64,000 bases of DNA from CAVQGZ01 sp963712175 (GCA_963712175.1 CAVQGZ010000001.1:1-64000); one strand, 5' to 3'. Shown: positions 26,848 through 35,537, counted from the stretch's first letter. Notes: a model not told the origin generated them from the sequence alone. Made by a program: numbers and translations.

Positions 26848-28023
26848 TCAGTACAGCGGCTGCGAGGGGTCGATCTGGCGTACCCAGGCGTTGATCCCAC
26901 CGCCGACGTGCACGGCGTCGTCCAACCCGGCAGCCTTCGCCAGCGCCAGCACCTCGGCCGAGCGAACGCCTGCCTTGCAGTGGAAGACGACCTGCTTGTC
27001 GCGGGGTAGCGACTCGACCGCATCGCCGATCATGAACTCGTTCTTCGGGATCAGCACCGCTCCGGGGATCCGGCTGATCTCGAACTCCCCCTGCTCCCGC
27101 ACGTCGACCAGCTCGAAGTCACGCTCGCCGCGTTCGCGCTGCTCCAGCCAGAGTGCCAGCGTCTTGACGTCGATGGTCGACTCGACCGCAGCATCGGCCG
27201 CGGCATCGGACATCGAGCCGCAGAAGGCCTCGTAGTCGATGAGCTCGGTGATGGGTTCGGTTGCCGGGTCGCGGCGGATCCGCACCGTGCGGTACGACAT
27301 CTCCAGGGCGTCGTAGACCATGAGCCGCCCGACGAGTGGCTCACCGATACCGGTGATCAGCTTGACCGCCTCGGTCGCCATGATCGACCCGATCGACGCG
27401 CACAGCACACCGAGCACCCCACCCTCGGCGCAGGACGGCACCATCCCCGGCGGCGGCGGTTCGGGGTACAGGTCGCGGTAGTTGGGCCCGTGCTCGTTCC
27501 AGAACACCGATGCCTGGCCCTCGAACCGGTAGATCGACCCCCAGACATACGGCTTGCCCAGGAGCACGGCGGCGTCGTTGACGAGGTAGCGGGTCGCGAA
27601 GTTGTCGGTGCCGTCCACGATCAGGTCGTAGTCGGCGAAGATCTCCAGCGCGTTGTCCGAGTCCAGCCGCGTCTGGTGCAGCTCGACGCGGACGTAGGGG
27701 TTCGTCTCGGATATCGCGTCGCGTGCCGACTCCGCCTTGGGCCTCCCCACGTCGGACTGGCCATGGATGATCTGGCGCTGCAGGTTCGACTCGTCGACCT
27801 CGTCGAACTCGACGAGCCCGATCGTGCCCACTCCCGCCGCTGCCAGGTAGAGCAGAGCAGGCGAGCCCAGCCCACCGGCGCCGATGACCAGCACCCGGGC
27901 GCTCTTGAGGCGCCGCTGCCCGTCCATCCCCACGTCGGGAATGATGACGTGGCGCGAGTATCGCTGGATCTCCTCGACGCTCAGCTCGGCAGTCGGCTCC
28001 ACCAGGGGTGGCAGGGACACCAC
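26848..28023 (-). CDS. moeZ: MoeZ: sulfur-carrier adenylyltransferase/sulfurtransferase
   Basis: A 391-residue two-domain protein. The N-terminal E1-like adenylyltransferase has RYSRHVIIPDVGMDGQRRL, the nucleotide loop VIGAGGLGSPALLYLAAAGVG and FDEVDESNLQRQIIHG, and the conserved PSCAEGGVLGV loop. The C-terminal rhodanese domain has the persulfide-forming Cys in VVFHCKAGVRSAEVL. It activates and sulfurates carrier proteins for molybdopterin, thiamine and cysteine pathways. GAGGAG lies upstream of GTG 28023. It is convergent with the flippase-like gene and divergent from the TetR gene. Confidence 0.95.
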   Translation of the reverse strand: MVSLPPLVEPTAELSVEEIQRYSRHVIIPDVGMDGQRRLKSARVLVIGAGGLGSPALLYLAAAGVGTIGLVEFDEVDESNLQRQIIHGQSDVGRPKAESARDAISETNPYVRVELHQTRLDSDNALEIFADYDLIVDGTDNFATRYLVNDAAVLLGKPYVWGSIYRFEGQASVFWNEHGPNYRDLYPEPPPPGMVPSCAEGGVLGVLCASIGSIMATEAVKLITGIGEPLVGRLMVYDALEMSYRTVRIRRDPATEPITELIDYEAFCGSMSDAAADAAVESTIDVKTLALWLEQRERGERDFELVDVREQGEFEISRIPGAVLIPKNEFMIGDAVESLPRDKQVVFHCKAGVRSAEVLALAKAAGLDDAVHVGGGINAWVRQIDPSQPLY

Positions 28024-28237
28024 GACACGCTCCTCGTTCGCTGGGGCACGTTCACTCGGGCAGGAGAACCACCCGCGAGGGCGCGGTGTTCCCGCGCGCT
28101 CGCGGGCGCCACGGCCGGCGGCGACCGTGCCGTCCCTCGCCGTCCCGAGGACGAGTACCGCTAGAGGCTACTGGCGAGTAACATCGGACTCGTCCGAGCA
28201 TGCCCGCTCGGCCCTGACGACCCAGGACGCGATTGCC

Positions 28238-28873
28238 GTGACCATCACCCCCGAGACCTCCCTCCGTGGCGCACGCCTGCCACGCTCGGAACGCCGTGCT
28301 CAGCTGCTGGAGGCCGCCAAGGACGTGTTCGTGGAGCGTGGCTACCACGCCGCTGCGATGGACGAGATCGCGGTCCGGGCCGGGGTGAGCAAGCCCGTCC
28401 TCTACCAGCACTTCCCGGGCAAGCTCGACCTCTACCTGGCGTTGCTCGACCAGAGCATCGATGCCTTCGTCGACAGCGTCACGTTGGCCCTGGACTCCAC
28501 GCAAGACAACAAGCGCCGCGTGGCCGCAGCGATGGAGACCTTCTTCTCCTTCGTCGGCGGGGAAGGGGACTCCTTCCGTCTGCTCTTCGAGAACGACCTC
28601 ACGAGCGCCGACGCCGTTCGTGACCGCCTCGACGCGCTCACCCGGCGGTGTGCGGAGGCCATCGCGCCCGTCATCGCCGAGGACACCGGGTTGTCCGCGG
28701 AGGAGTCTCAGCTGCTGGCTGCGGGCATGGTTGGGATGGCGCAGGTCGCCGCGCGCTTCTGGTTGGCATCCGATGGATCGCTTCCGCAGGAGGACGCGAC
28801 CTCGCTCGTGGCCTCTCTCGGCTGGCGGGGTATCCGCGGGTTCCCGAGGCTCGACGGCGAGCGCCACGAGTAG
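28238..28873 (+). CDS. TetR/AcrR family transcriptional regulator
   Basis: A 211-residue regulator with an N-terminal TetR helix-turn-helix (RRAQLLEAAKDVFVERGYHAAAMDEIAVRAGVSKPVLYQHFPGK) and a helical ligand domain (FFSFVGGEGDSFRLLFENDL, ESQLLAAGMVGMAQVAARFWL). It matches the Rv3208 type. GTG 28238 is chosen by homology; the frame is open upstream across the moeZ promoter region. TAACAT at 28177-28182 could be its -10. The DUF3107 gene follows closely and is probably linked. Effector and targets are unknown. Confidence 0.9.
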   Translation: MTITPETSLRGARLPRSERRAQLLEAAKDVFVERGYHAAAMDEIAVRAGVSKPVLYQHFPGKLDLYLALLDQSIDAFVDSVTLALDSTQDNKRRVAAAMETFFSFVGGEGDSFRLLFENDLTSADAVRDRLDALTRRCAEAIAPVIAEDTGLSAEESQLLAAGMVGMAQVAARFWLASDGSLPQEDATSLVASLGWRGIRGFPRLDGERHE

Positions 28874-28892
28874 CGGGCGCTCAGACGCCGAC

Positions 28893-28898
28893 TAGCCT
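28893..28898 (+). promoter_or_regulatory. -10 hexamer for the DUF3107 gene (leaderless)
   Basis: TAGCCT, 7 nt before GTG 28906, just after the TetR stop codon. It would give DUF3107 its own leaderless transcript. Confidence 0.45.
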
Positions 28899-28905
28899 GA
28901 CGGAC

Positions 28906-29130
28906 GTGGAGATCAAGATCGGCGTTCAGAACGCCTCGCGAGAGATCGCCCTGGAGAGCACGCAGAGCCGCGACGAGGTCGAGAAGGCCGTCAGCGCTGC
29001 GCTGGCCGACGGCAGCGTCCTGACGCTCTCCGACGACCGCGGGCGGCTGTTCGTCGTTCCCGGTGAGCGCATCGCCTACGTCGAGCTGGGCGAGCCGGTC
29101 GAGCGCCGCGTGGGTTTCGGGACCACCTGA
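28906..29130 (+). CDS. DUF3107 family protein
   Basis: A 74-residue protein, EIKIGVQNASREIALESTQS to AYVELGEPVERRVGFGTT, of the actinobacteria-specific DUF3107 family (Rv3208A). It is small, acidic and soluble, with no known biochemical role. GTG 28906 matches the family start and lies 7 nt after TAGCCT. It sits between TetR and the ferritin-like gene, as in mycobacteria. Confidence 0.93.
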   Translation: MEIKIGVQNASREIALESTQSRDEVEKAVSAALADGSVLTLSDDRGRLFVVPGERIAYVELGEPVERRVGFGTT

Positions 29131-29170
29131 CAGCGAGGTCGTGGCCCGCTGCGGGGCCCGCCCGTACGCG

Positions 29171-29256
29171 AAGGCACACATTCGCCACCGGGACGCCCGA
29201 TTCGTCCCGTGTGTCGCACGGGACACGCCGGGCTGAACCCGCGAATGTGTGGCCTC
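29171..29256. repeat. Widely spaced inverted repeat between convergent genes
   Basis: CACACATTCGC and GCGAATGTGTG are a perfect 11-bp inverted repeat, extended to GGC/GCC with one bulge, about 55 nt apart. The interval itself contains shorter complementary GGGACG/CGTCCC blocks. It lies between the DUF3107 and ferritin-like gene ends. A long branched terminator or a small repeat element are both possible. Confidence 0.5.
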
Positions 29257-29281
29257 GTGACCGCCCGGCAATGAAGACGGG

Positions 29282-29980
29282 TCAGGCGGCCAGGCCCAAC
29301 GACTTCATCCGCGCAGCGTGACGCTCCATGATCCGCTGGAAGATCACGCCGACCCCGCCCAGCCCGATGCCGGGCCTGGTCTCGGTCCCGACGAACAGAG
29401 CATCCAGCGAGTCGCGCTCGGCAGCCGCCCGCTGTGCCTGCGACAGCGCCTCCCCCACCAGCCGACGACCCCACAGCGCCAGACGGCCGGCCACTCGCGG
29501 GTCGGCGTCGATCGCCGCCCGTACCCGCTCGACCACGAAGTCGCTGTGACCGAGGTCGCCCATCACGTCGACCACCAGGTCACGCGTCTGGGGGTCCAGG
29601 AACGATGCCATCTCGGTGTAGAAGTCCTGCCCGATGCCGTCACCGACGTAGGCCTTCACCAAGCCCTCCAACCAGGAGGATGGCGCCGTCGAGCGGTGGA
29701 AGCCGTCGATGGCCGGACGGAACGGCTCCATCGCTGCCTCGGGGTCGGCTCCCAGCTCGCTCAGCCGCCTGCGCAGCCTCTCGAAGTGCTGGAACTCCGC
29801 GACGGCCATCTGCGACAGCGCCACCTTGTCGGGCACCGTCGGCGCCAGCGCCGCATCGCCCACGAGACGCTCGAAGGCCGACAGCTCGCCGTAGGCCAGC
29901 ACCCCCAGCAGGTCGACCACGGCTGCCCGGTAGGCAGGGTCGTCGAGCTCGGACAGCGCGGTGCGGTCGGCGGAGTCCAC
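29282..29980 (-). CDS. Ferritin-like fold protein (MiaE-like di-iron helix bundle)
   Basis: A 232-residue all-helical protein matching the actinobacterial ferritin-like family (Rv3210c). Candidate iron ligands are E in LAYGELSAFERL, ExxH in AVAEFQHFERL, and the later GQDFYTEM and MGDLGHSDFVVERV. The fold resembles the MiaE tRNA hydroxylase, but the substrate is unknown. The GTG start lies 6 nt after TAGTCT on the minus strand, a leaderless arrangement. It is divergent from the rhlE-type helicase gene. Confidence 0.85.
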   Translation of the reverse strand: MDSADRTALSELDDPAYRAAVVDLLGVLAYGELSAFERLVGDAALAPTVPDKVALSQMAVAEFQHFERLRRRLSELGADPEAAMEPFRPAIDGFHRSTAPSSWLEGLVKAYVGDGIGQDFYTEMASFLDPQTRDLVVDVMGDLGHSDFVVERVRAAIDADPRVAGRLALWGRRLVGEALSQAQRAAAERDSLDALFVGTETRPGIGLGGVGVIFQRIMERHAARMKSLGLAA

Positions 29981-29986
29981 GACAGC

Positions 29987-29992
29987 AGACTA
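29987..29992 (-). promoter_or_regulatory. -10 hexamer for the ferritin-like gene (leaderless)
   Basis: TAGTCT on the minus strand, exactly 6 nt before the GTG start. Confidence 0.5.
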
Positions 29993-30101
29993 GACTCGCC
30001 GTGACCTTCTCCTGCAGATGTCGCGTGCCGTCACACCTTTCGGTCGCTGAGCGCTGAGCCGCCGGCCCCACGCGTGCAGGACGATTGCTAGGAGTGGACG
30101 A

Positions 30102-31670
30102 CTGAGCGTCGACCAGGACACCCCCGCCGAGACGCCGACCGACGAGTCGAGCGCCCCATCCGCTGAGGCGAGCACATTCGCCGACCTCGGCGTCATGCCG
30201 ACCCTCACCTCGGCCCTGACATCGCGGGGCATCACGACCCCGTTCGCCGTCCAGCAGATGGCCATCCCCGTCGCCCTGACCGGCGCCGACCTCATCGGGC
30301 AAGCCCGCACCGGCACCGGCAAGACACTGGCCTTCGGGCTGCCACTGCTGCAGCGCATCCTCAGCCCGGAGGAACCCGACTACGCCGACCTCTCGGCGCC
30401 GGGCAAGCCCCAGGCGCTCGTCATCTGCCCAACCCGCGAGCTCGCGCTTCAGGTCGCCACCGACCTGCAAACCGCCTCGGCGGACCGGCCCATGCGCATC
30501 ATCACGATCTACGGAGGGCGCGCCTACGAGCCTCAGCTCGAGGCGCTGCAGGCTGGGGTGGACGTCGTCGTCGGAACTCCCGGTCGCCTGCTCGACCTGG
30601 CCCGGCAGCGCCAGCTCGACCTCGGACACGTCAAGGTCGCCGTGCTCGACGAGGCCGACGAGATGCTGGACCTGGGCTTCCTCGCCGATGTCGAGACCAT
30701 CCTGGCCATGACGCCGGAGCTTCGGCAGTCGATGCTCTTCAGCGCGACCATGCCGTCCGACGTCATCACCCTCGCCCGCCGCTACATGCGCCACCCCGTC
30801 AACGTCCGGGCCGAGTCGCCCGACGACAACGCGACGGTCCCGACAACCGCGCAGTTCGTCTACCGCGCGCACCGGATGAACAAGGAAGAGATCCTCGCGC
30901 GCATCCTGCAGGCCGAGAACCGCGGGCTCGTGATGATGTTCGCCCGAACCAAACGGCAGACCCAGTCCATCGCCGACGAGCTGAAGGCCCGCGGCTTCTC
31001 CGTCGGCGCCGTCCACGGCGACATCAACCAGCAGGGCCGCGAGAAGGCCCTCGCCGCGTTCCGGTCGGGCAAGGTCGACGTCCTCGTCGCTACGGACGTG
31101 GCCGCCCGAGGTATCGATGTGGACGGGGTGACGCACGTCGTGAACGTGTCGTGCCCGGAGGACGAGAAGACCTACCTGCACCGCATCGGCCGCACCGGAC
31201 GCGCCGGCGCCTCCGGCGTCGCGATCACCCTGGTCGACTGGGAGGACGTTGCCCGGTGGGCCAGCATCAACAAGGCCCTGGACCTGCCCTACGACGACCC
31301 GCCGGAGACCTACTCGACCAGCGAGCACCTCTACCACGACCTCGGTATCCCGCCGGGGGCCGGCAGCACGCGTCCCGGGTTCACCAGGCAGAAGACGCCT
31401 GAGGACGCCGGGTCGAGACGGGGGTCGGGATCTCGCTCGTCCGGTCGCTCCGGCTCTCGCGGGGGCCAACGCAGCGACCGTTCCGGGCAGGGCGCTCGAC
31501 GTGGCCAGGGCGGCGACCGCGGGCGGCACCAGGAGGAGGCGTCCCAGCCGGCGCAGGCCCCGAGTAGCGAGCAGACGTCGTCCACCGGCACGGCGGATGC
31601 CACGTCGTCCGGACGGCGGCGCCGCCGGCGCCGCACCCGCGGCGGTCAGTCGCAGCAGCCGCAGGACTAG
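30102..31670 (+). CDS. rhlE: DEAD-box RNA helicase (RhlE type), probable CTG start
   Basis: A 522-residue ATP-dependent RNA helicase: Q-motif TFADLGV...ITTPFAVQQMAIP, ARTGTGKT, PTRELALQ, TPGRLLD, DEAD (VLDEADEM), SAT, ARGIDVDGVTHVVN and HRIGRTGRAG, then a basic, disordered Arg/Ser/Gly tail that probably binds RNA. The first ATG (30195) would cut off the Q-motif Phe (TFADLGV), so translation must begin earlier. The frame holds no ATG, GTG or TTG upstream, but CTG 30102 has AGGAG 7 nt before it. It is convergent with parA. Function is firm; the start is unusual. Confidence 0.92.
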   Translation: MSVDQDTPAETPTDESSAPSAEASTFADLGVMPTLTSALTSRGITTPFAVQQMAIPVALTGADLIGQARTGTGKTLAFGLPLLQRILSPEEPDYADLSAPGKPQALVICPTRELALQVATDLQTASADRPMRIITIYGGRAYEPQLEALQAGVDVVVGTPGRLLDLARQRQLDLGHVKVAVLDEADEMLDLGFLADVETILAMTPELRQSMLFSATMPSDVITLARRYMRHPVNVRAESPDDNATVPTTAQFVYRAHRMNKEEILARILQAENRGLVMMFARTKRQTQSIADELKARGFSVGAVHGDINQQGREKALAAFRSGKVDVLVATDVAARGIDVDGVTHVVNVSCPEDEKTYLHRIGRTGRAGASGVAITLVDWEDVARWASINKALDLPYDDPPETYSTSEHLYHDLGIPPGAGSTRPGFTRQKTPEDAGSRRGSGSRSSGRSGSRGGQRSDRSGQGARRGQGGDRGRHQEEASQPAQAPSSEQTSSTGTADATSSGRRRRRRRTRGGQSQQPQD

Positions 31671-31689
31671 GCGATCTCGCGCGACGGCG

Positions 31690-32472
31690 TCAGGCCGACG
31701 TCGGCACGCGCTCCACGGACTCGCCCAGCAGGCCGAGGGCAACCTCCCGGTATGCCTGCGCGCCCTTCGAGCGGCGCGACGTGGACAGGATGGAACGCCC
31801 CACTGCCGGGGCCTCGGCGAAGCGCACCGACTTCGGGATGGGCGGGAGAAGGATCGGCAGCTCGTAGCGCTCTTCGATGTCCGCCAGCACGGTCTTGGCG
31901 TGGTTGGTGCGACTGTCGAAGAGGGTGGGCAGCACACCGAGGATGCGCAGCCGCGGGTTCAGCAGCCGGCGCACGTCATGGATCGTGTCGAGCAGCTGCC
32001 CCACGCCCCGGTGCGACAACGTCTCGCACTGCAACGGGATGAGAACCTCCCGAGCAGCCGTGAGGGCGTTGACGGTCAACACTCCCAGCGACGGGGGGCT
32101 GTCCAGGAAGACCCAGTCGTAGCCGGCCGAGACGTCCTCCAGGGAGATCTTGAGCGTCAGCTCTCGGCCCGTGCGGGTCAGCAGCGAGGCCTCTGCACCG
32201 GCGAGCTCGATGGTCGCCGGCATCAGGTCGATACCGTCCTCGGTGGGCATGATCGCCTCGCCGGGGTCCATGCCCTGCGTCAGCACGTGCGACACCGAGG
32301 CGTCGACGTCCTCGGGGTCGACACCCAGCGAGAAGGTGAGGCAGGCCTGCGGGTCGAGGTCGACGACGAGCACCCGCTGCCCGAGCTCGGCCAGCGCAAC
32401 CGCCAGGGATGCGGCGGTCGTCGTCTTGGCCACGCCACCCTTCTGGTTGGTGACGGCGATCGTTCGGGCCAC
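31690..32472 (-). CDS. ParA family ATPase
   Basis: A 260-residue ParA/Soj-type ATPase with the deviant Walker A KGGVAKTTTAASLAVALAE, VVDLDPQACLTFSLG, and Walker B-like YDWVFLDSPPSLGVLTVNAL. No parB or DNA-binding extension is adjacent, so chromosome segregation is unlikely; orphan ParA proteins often position other complexes. AGGAGG precedes GTG 32472. It corresponds to Rv3213c, convergent with the helicase gene and divergent from the hydrolase-HATPase gene. Confidence 0.92.
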   Translation of the reverse strand: MARTIAVTNQKGGVAKTTTAASLAVALAELGQRVLVVDLDPQACLTFSLGVDPEDVDASVSHVLTQGMDPGEAIMPTEDGIDLMPATIELAGAEASLLTRTGRELTLKISLEDVSAGYDWVFLDSPPSLGVLTVNALTAAREVLIPLQCETLSHRGVGQLLDTIHDVRRLLNPRLRILGVLPTLFDSRTNHAKTVLADIEERYELPILLPPIPKSVRFAEAPAVGRSILSTSRRSKGAQAYREVALGLLGESVERVPTSA

Positions 32473-32587
32473 CGTGGTCCTCCTGGCGGGTTGTCCGGCG
32501 TGATGTCCAGCAGTGGCCCATCATGCCTGCTGTCGCGCGAGCGGCGAAGCGGGCCGGGCGTGAGGATTGACTCAGGCCGATCCTGGG

Positions 32588-32593
32588 TACCGT
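32588..32593 (+). promoter_or_regulatory. -10 hexamer for the hydrolase-HATPase gene (leaderless)
   Basis: TACCGT followed by 6 nt and GTG 32600. It supports that start over the in-frame TTG at 32567. Confidence 0.5.
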
Positions 32594-32599
32594 CCCATC

Positions 32600-33922
32600 G
32601 TGAGCACCCCACGGACGCTGACGCTGCCGGACGGCGTCACCCGGGTGGACGTGGCCACGTCACGCGGATCGTTCGCCGCGCTGACGGCTGGACCGGTCGA
32701 CGCTGCGGCTCCGGTCGTCGTCCTGGTGCCGGGCTGGACCGGCAGCAAGGAGGACTTCGCCACGCTCCTGCCCGAGCTGGCGGCCTCCGGCCGCCGCGTG
32801 GTGGCCTTCGACCAGCGCGGCCAGTTCGAGACGCCGGGCGACGACGACGAGTCCTCCTACGCCATGGGCGAGCTCGCGGCCGACCTGGGGGCGGTCTGTT
32901 GTGCCGTGTCACCGGTGGCGGTGGACCTGGTCGGCCACTCCTTCGGCGGCCTTGTCGCAGCACGGGCCGTCACCGACGACCCGTCGCAGGTCAACTCGCT
33001 CGTCATGCTCTGCTCCGGACCGGGGGCGCTGCCTGCGGACCGTCACGGCGACCTGCACCGCCTGGTCCAGGCGCTGTCGTCGTCAGGGCCGGAGGCCACC
33101 TGGCAAGCGATGCGCGAGCGTGAGCGTCTCAGCGGAGTCACGATGCCCCCCGCCGAGGTCGAGGCCTGGCTGCGGCAGCGGTTCCTGCAGACCCACCCCG
33201 TGGCGCTTGCAGCGAAGACCCGCCACCTCACGTCCGCCGAGGACTGCCGCTCCGAGCTACGCGAGCGCCCGACACCCGTCCTCGTGATGGCAGGTGAGCA
33301 CGACGACGGGTGGCCCGTGCAGGTGCAGGCCGACATGGCCGCCTTGATCGGTGCCACGCTCGTCGTGCTGGCCGGCCTCGGGCACTCCCCCGCGGTCGAG
33401 GACCCGGCCACCACCGCCGAGCACCTCGTCCGCTTCTGGGACAGCTGGACGCCCGGCGCCGACGACACGTGGCTGACCCTGACCGAGGCGAGCAGCGAGG
33501 TCACGCGCGCCCGCCATCTCGTTCGCGACCGGTACGAGCGCCTGCTGCCGCCGGAGCGTCTCTACCAGGCCGAGCTGTTGACGAGCGAGCTGGTGACGAA
33601 TGCGCTTGTGCACGCCCAGCCACCGGCCACGCTCCATGCGGCGCTTCGTGGAGGCAACCTGCTGGTGGTCGTCAGCGACAGCGGCGGCGGCTCGGTGATC
33701 GAGCCCCGCGCGAACCACGGGCGTGGGCTGCCGATCGTGGCCGCCTTCGCGCAGCGCTTCGGTGCCTGGACACACGCCGACGGAACGAGCGCGTGGTTCT
33801 GGCTGCCGGTCGATCACGCCTCGGAGCCCGAGCTCCCGTCCACCACGGGCGACGGCTCCAGCGCCGCCCAGGGCAGGGCAGGCGGCCCCATCTCCATCCC
33901 CGCTGGGCACGATTCGCGGTAG
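32600..33922 (+). CDS. Alpha/beta hydrolase fused to an RsbW/SpoIIAB-like HATPase domain
   Basis: A 440-residue two-domain protein. Residues about 5-280 form an alpha/beta hydrolase: VVVLVPGWTGSKEDF, DQRGQFETPG, elbow GHSFGG, an Asp in AGEHDDGW and a catalytic His in LGHSPAV. Residues about 290-410 form a GHKL ATPase without a phospho-acceptor: N-box ELLTSELVTNALVHAQ, G1 VVVSDSGGGS and G2 RGLPIVAAFAQRFG, as in anti-sigma kinases. The mixture suggests a small-molecule-sensing switch acting on an anti-sigma-factor antagonist, but no STAS partner is adjacent. The 3' end overlaps the convergent nuclease gene by 109 nt. Confidence 0.85.
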   Translation: MSTPRTLTLPDGVTRVDVATSRGSFAALTAGPVDAAAPVVVLVPGWTGSKEDFATLLPELAASGRRVVAFDQRGQFETPGDDDESSYAMGELAADLGAVCCAVSPVAVDLVGHSFGGLVAARAVTDDPSQVNSLVMLCSGPGALPADRHGDLHRLVQALSSSGPEATWQAMRERERLSGVTMPPAEVEAWLRQRFLQTHPVALAAKTRHLTSAEDCRSELRERPTPVLVMAGEHDDGWPVQVQADMAALIGATLVVLAGLGHSPAVEDPATTAEHLVRFWDSWTPGADDTWLTLTEASSEVTRARHLVRDRYERLLPPERLYQAELLTSELVTNALVHAQPPATLHAALRGGNLLVVVSDSGGGSVIEPRANHGRGLPIVAAFAQRFGAWTHADGTSAWFWLPVDHASEPELPSTTGDGSSAAQGRAGGPISIPAGHDSR

Positions 33923-34701
33923 TCGCACCACGGGCAGAGCTTGCTGGGCCGCGGCGGGAAGAGCGACTCAGAGCCGCCTCCGTCCTCCAGCTCGGCCTCC
34001 ACGGCACGGCAGTCCCGCGCAACCTGCGCCGATCGTCGAACCTGGCGCTCCCGGCTGACGTCGTCGTGACGCCACACCGCGATGGACCCCGAGGGCAGGT
34101 GGTGCAGCTCGACACGCACGGCTGGACGCCGCAGCGTGGCCTCGGCTGCAGCCGCGTAGACCGCCAGCGTTCGTGAGGTTCGAGCCTCGTCCTGCGTCGG
34201 GACCCGGCGAGAGGTCTTGTAGTCGACCACGACGAGCTCGGTGCCCTCGGGCGTCGGTCGTTCGTCGATGCGGTCCGGCCTGCCCATCAGGGCGAGCGAG
34301 TCGTCGACAAGCAGGGCCACGGACGACTCGATCCGTCGTGGCTCGACGAGGCCGAGCGGAACGAGGAGCGCACGCCGGCGCGACTCCGCCTCGACGTAGG
34401 CAGCGACCATCTCTCGCGCCCGCACGCGCCAGGCAGCCGACATCGAAGCATCGGCGAACCCGTCGTCGGTCCAGCTGTCGTCCACCGCCGCCGCGACCCT
34501 CCCGGGCGTCCGGTCCACCTCGGGCAGCTCCCACCACCGGGCGAGGGCGACATGGGTGGCGGCACCGAGGGTCGTGTGCGCGAACGCGCCTCGGCGAGGT
34601 GGCGGGGGGTCGTCCAGGTAGCGGAAGCGGTAGCGGCGGGGGCACTGCGTCCAGGTGTCGAGCCTCGAAGGGTAGAACGATCGCAGCCGAGTCTCGCTCA
34701 T
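33814..34701 (-). CDS. RecB-family (PD-(D/E)XK) Fe-S exonuclease
   Basis: A 295-residue stand-alone nuclease domain. The nuclease core is LMGRPDRIDER...ELVVVDYKTSR. The four cysteines of an iron-sulfur staple are WTQCPRRYRFRYLDD near the N-terminus and LCPWCDYRESC near the C-terminus, as in Cas4/AddB-like nucleases. No CRISPR genes are nearby, so a repair role is more likely. The start ATG overlaps the stop of the PHP gene (ATGA), making a three-gene minus-strand operon (DUF6758-PHP-nuclease). Confidence 0.9.
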   Translation of the reverse strand: MSETRLRSFYPSRLDTWTQCPRRYRFRYLDDPPPPRRGAFAHTTLGAATHVALARWWELPEVDRTPGRVAAAVDDSWTDDGFADASMSAAWRVRAREMVAAYVEAESRRRALLVPLGLVEPRRIESSVALLVDDSLALMGRPDRIDERPTPEGTELVVVDYKTSRRVPTQDEARTSRTLAVYAAAAEATLRRPAVRVELHHLPSGSIAVWRHDDVSRERQVRRSAQVARDCRAVEAELEDGGGSESLFPPRPSKLCPWCDYRESCPAGMEMGPPALPWAALEPSPVVDGSSGSEA

Positions 34702-35534
34702 GCGGCCCCCCGCTGTGCGACAAGCCGCACATACGCGTCCTCCGCTGTGCCGTTCATGCCCAGGGCAACCCCCTCCTTGCCGGTGCCGTGGTAGTCGCTG
34801 CCACCTGTCGCCACGAGGTCGAGCTGGGACGCGATCGTCCGTAGCAGCGCCCGGTCCTGCGCGTCGTGGTCCACGTGCTCGACCTCCAGGCCGACCAGTC
34901 CGGCGTCTGCCAGGTCGGCAAGGGCCGCGACGTCGAGCACCGAGCGGCTGCCACGGCCCCAGGGGTGCGCCAGCACGGGTACGCCGTGAGCGCGACGTGC
35001 GGTCGCGATGGCGTCACGCAGCGTCGGCGCTGGCTTGCTCACGTGCCCGGGCATGCCCTCGCCGATCCAGGTGTCGAAGGCCTCGCCCCGGGAGCCGACG
35101 ATTCCTGCTGCCACGAGGGCGTCGGCGACATGGGGCCTGCCCAGGGACGCGGCGCCACCCGCGACGCGGCGCACGTCCTGCTCGGAGACGTCGATGCCGT
35201 GGGCCGCAAGCCTGGCCAGCATGCGCGGGATGCGCCGACGCCGACCGTCCCGGATCGTGGCGAGCATCGACTGCAGCGCCTCGTCGTCCTCGTCCGGCCA
35301 GTACACGAGCAGGTGGACGTCGGCATCGCGCCAGGTGGTCGAGAGCTCGATCGCAGGGACGAGGTCGACGCCGACGCGTGACCCCGCACGACGAGCCTCG
35401 GCGAGGCCCTGCGTCGTGTCGTGGTCGGCCAGCGCCAGCACGTCCACGTCGGCTCGGGCCGCAGCCTCCAGGAGCGCCGTCGGTGAGTCGGTACCGTCGG
35501 AGACCGAGGAGTGGGCGTGCAGGTCGATGAGCAC
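34698..35534 (-). CDS. PHP-domain phosphoesterase (RNase AM-like)
   Basis: A 278-residue PHP domain with all metal-binding segments: DLHAHSSVSDGTDSP, LADHDTTQG, VLAHPWGRG and ATGGSDYHGTG. It resembles TrpH/RNase AM and other stand-alone PHP proteins that hydrolyse 3',5'-nucleotide bonds or 5'-RNA ends. Its stop overlaps the nuclease start by 4 nt, and the DUF6758 stop lies 3 nt upstream, so it is the middle gene of a tight operon. Confidence 0.92.
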   Translation of the reverse strand: MLIDLHAHSSVSDGTDSPTALLEAAARADVDVLALADHDTTQGLAEARRAGSRVGVDLVPAIELSTTWRDADVHLLVYWPDEDDEALQSMLATIRDGRRRRIPRMLARLAAHGIDVSEQDVRRVAGGAASLGRPHVADALVAAGIVGSRGEAFDTWIGEGMPGHVSKPAPTLRDAIATARRAHGVPVLAHPWGRGSRSVLDVAALADLADAGLVGLEVEHVDHDAQDRALLRTIASQLDLVATGGSDYHGTGKEGVALGMNGTAEDAYVRLVAQRGAA

Positions 35535-35537
35535 CGG

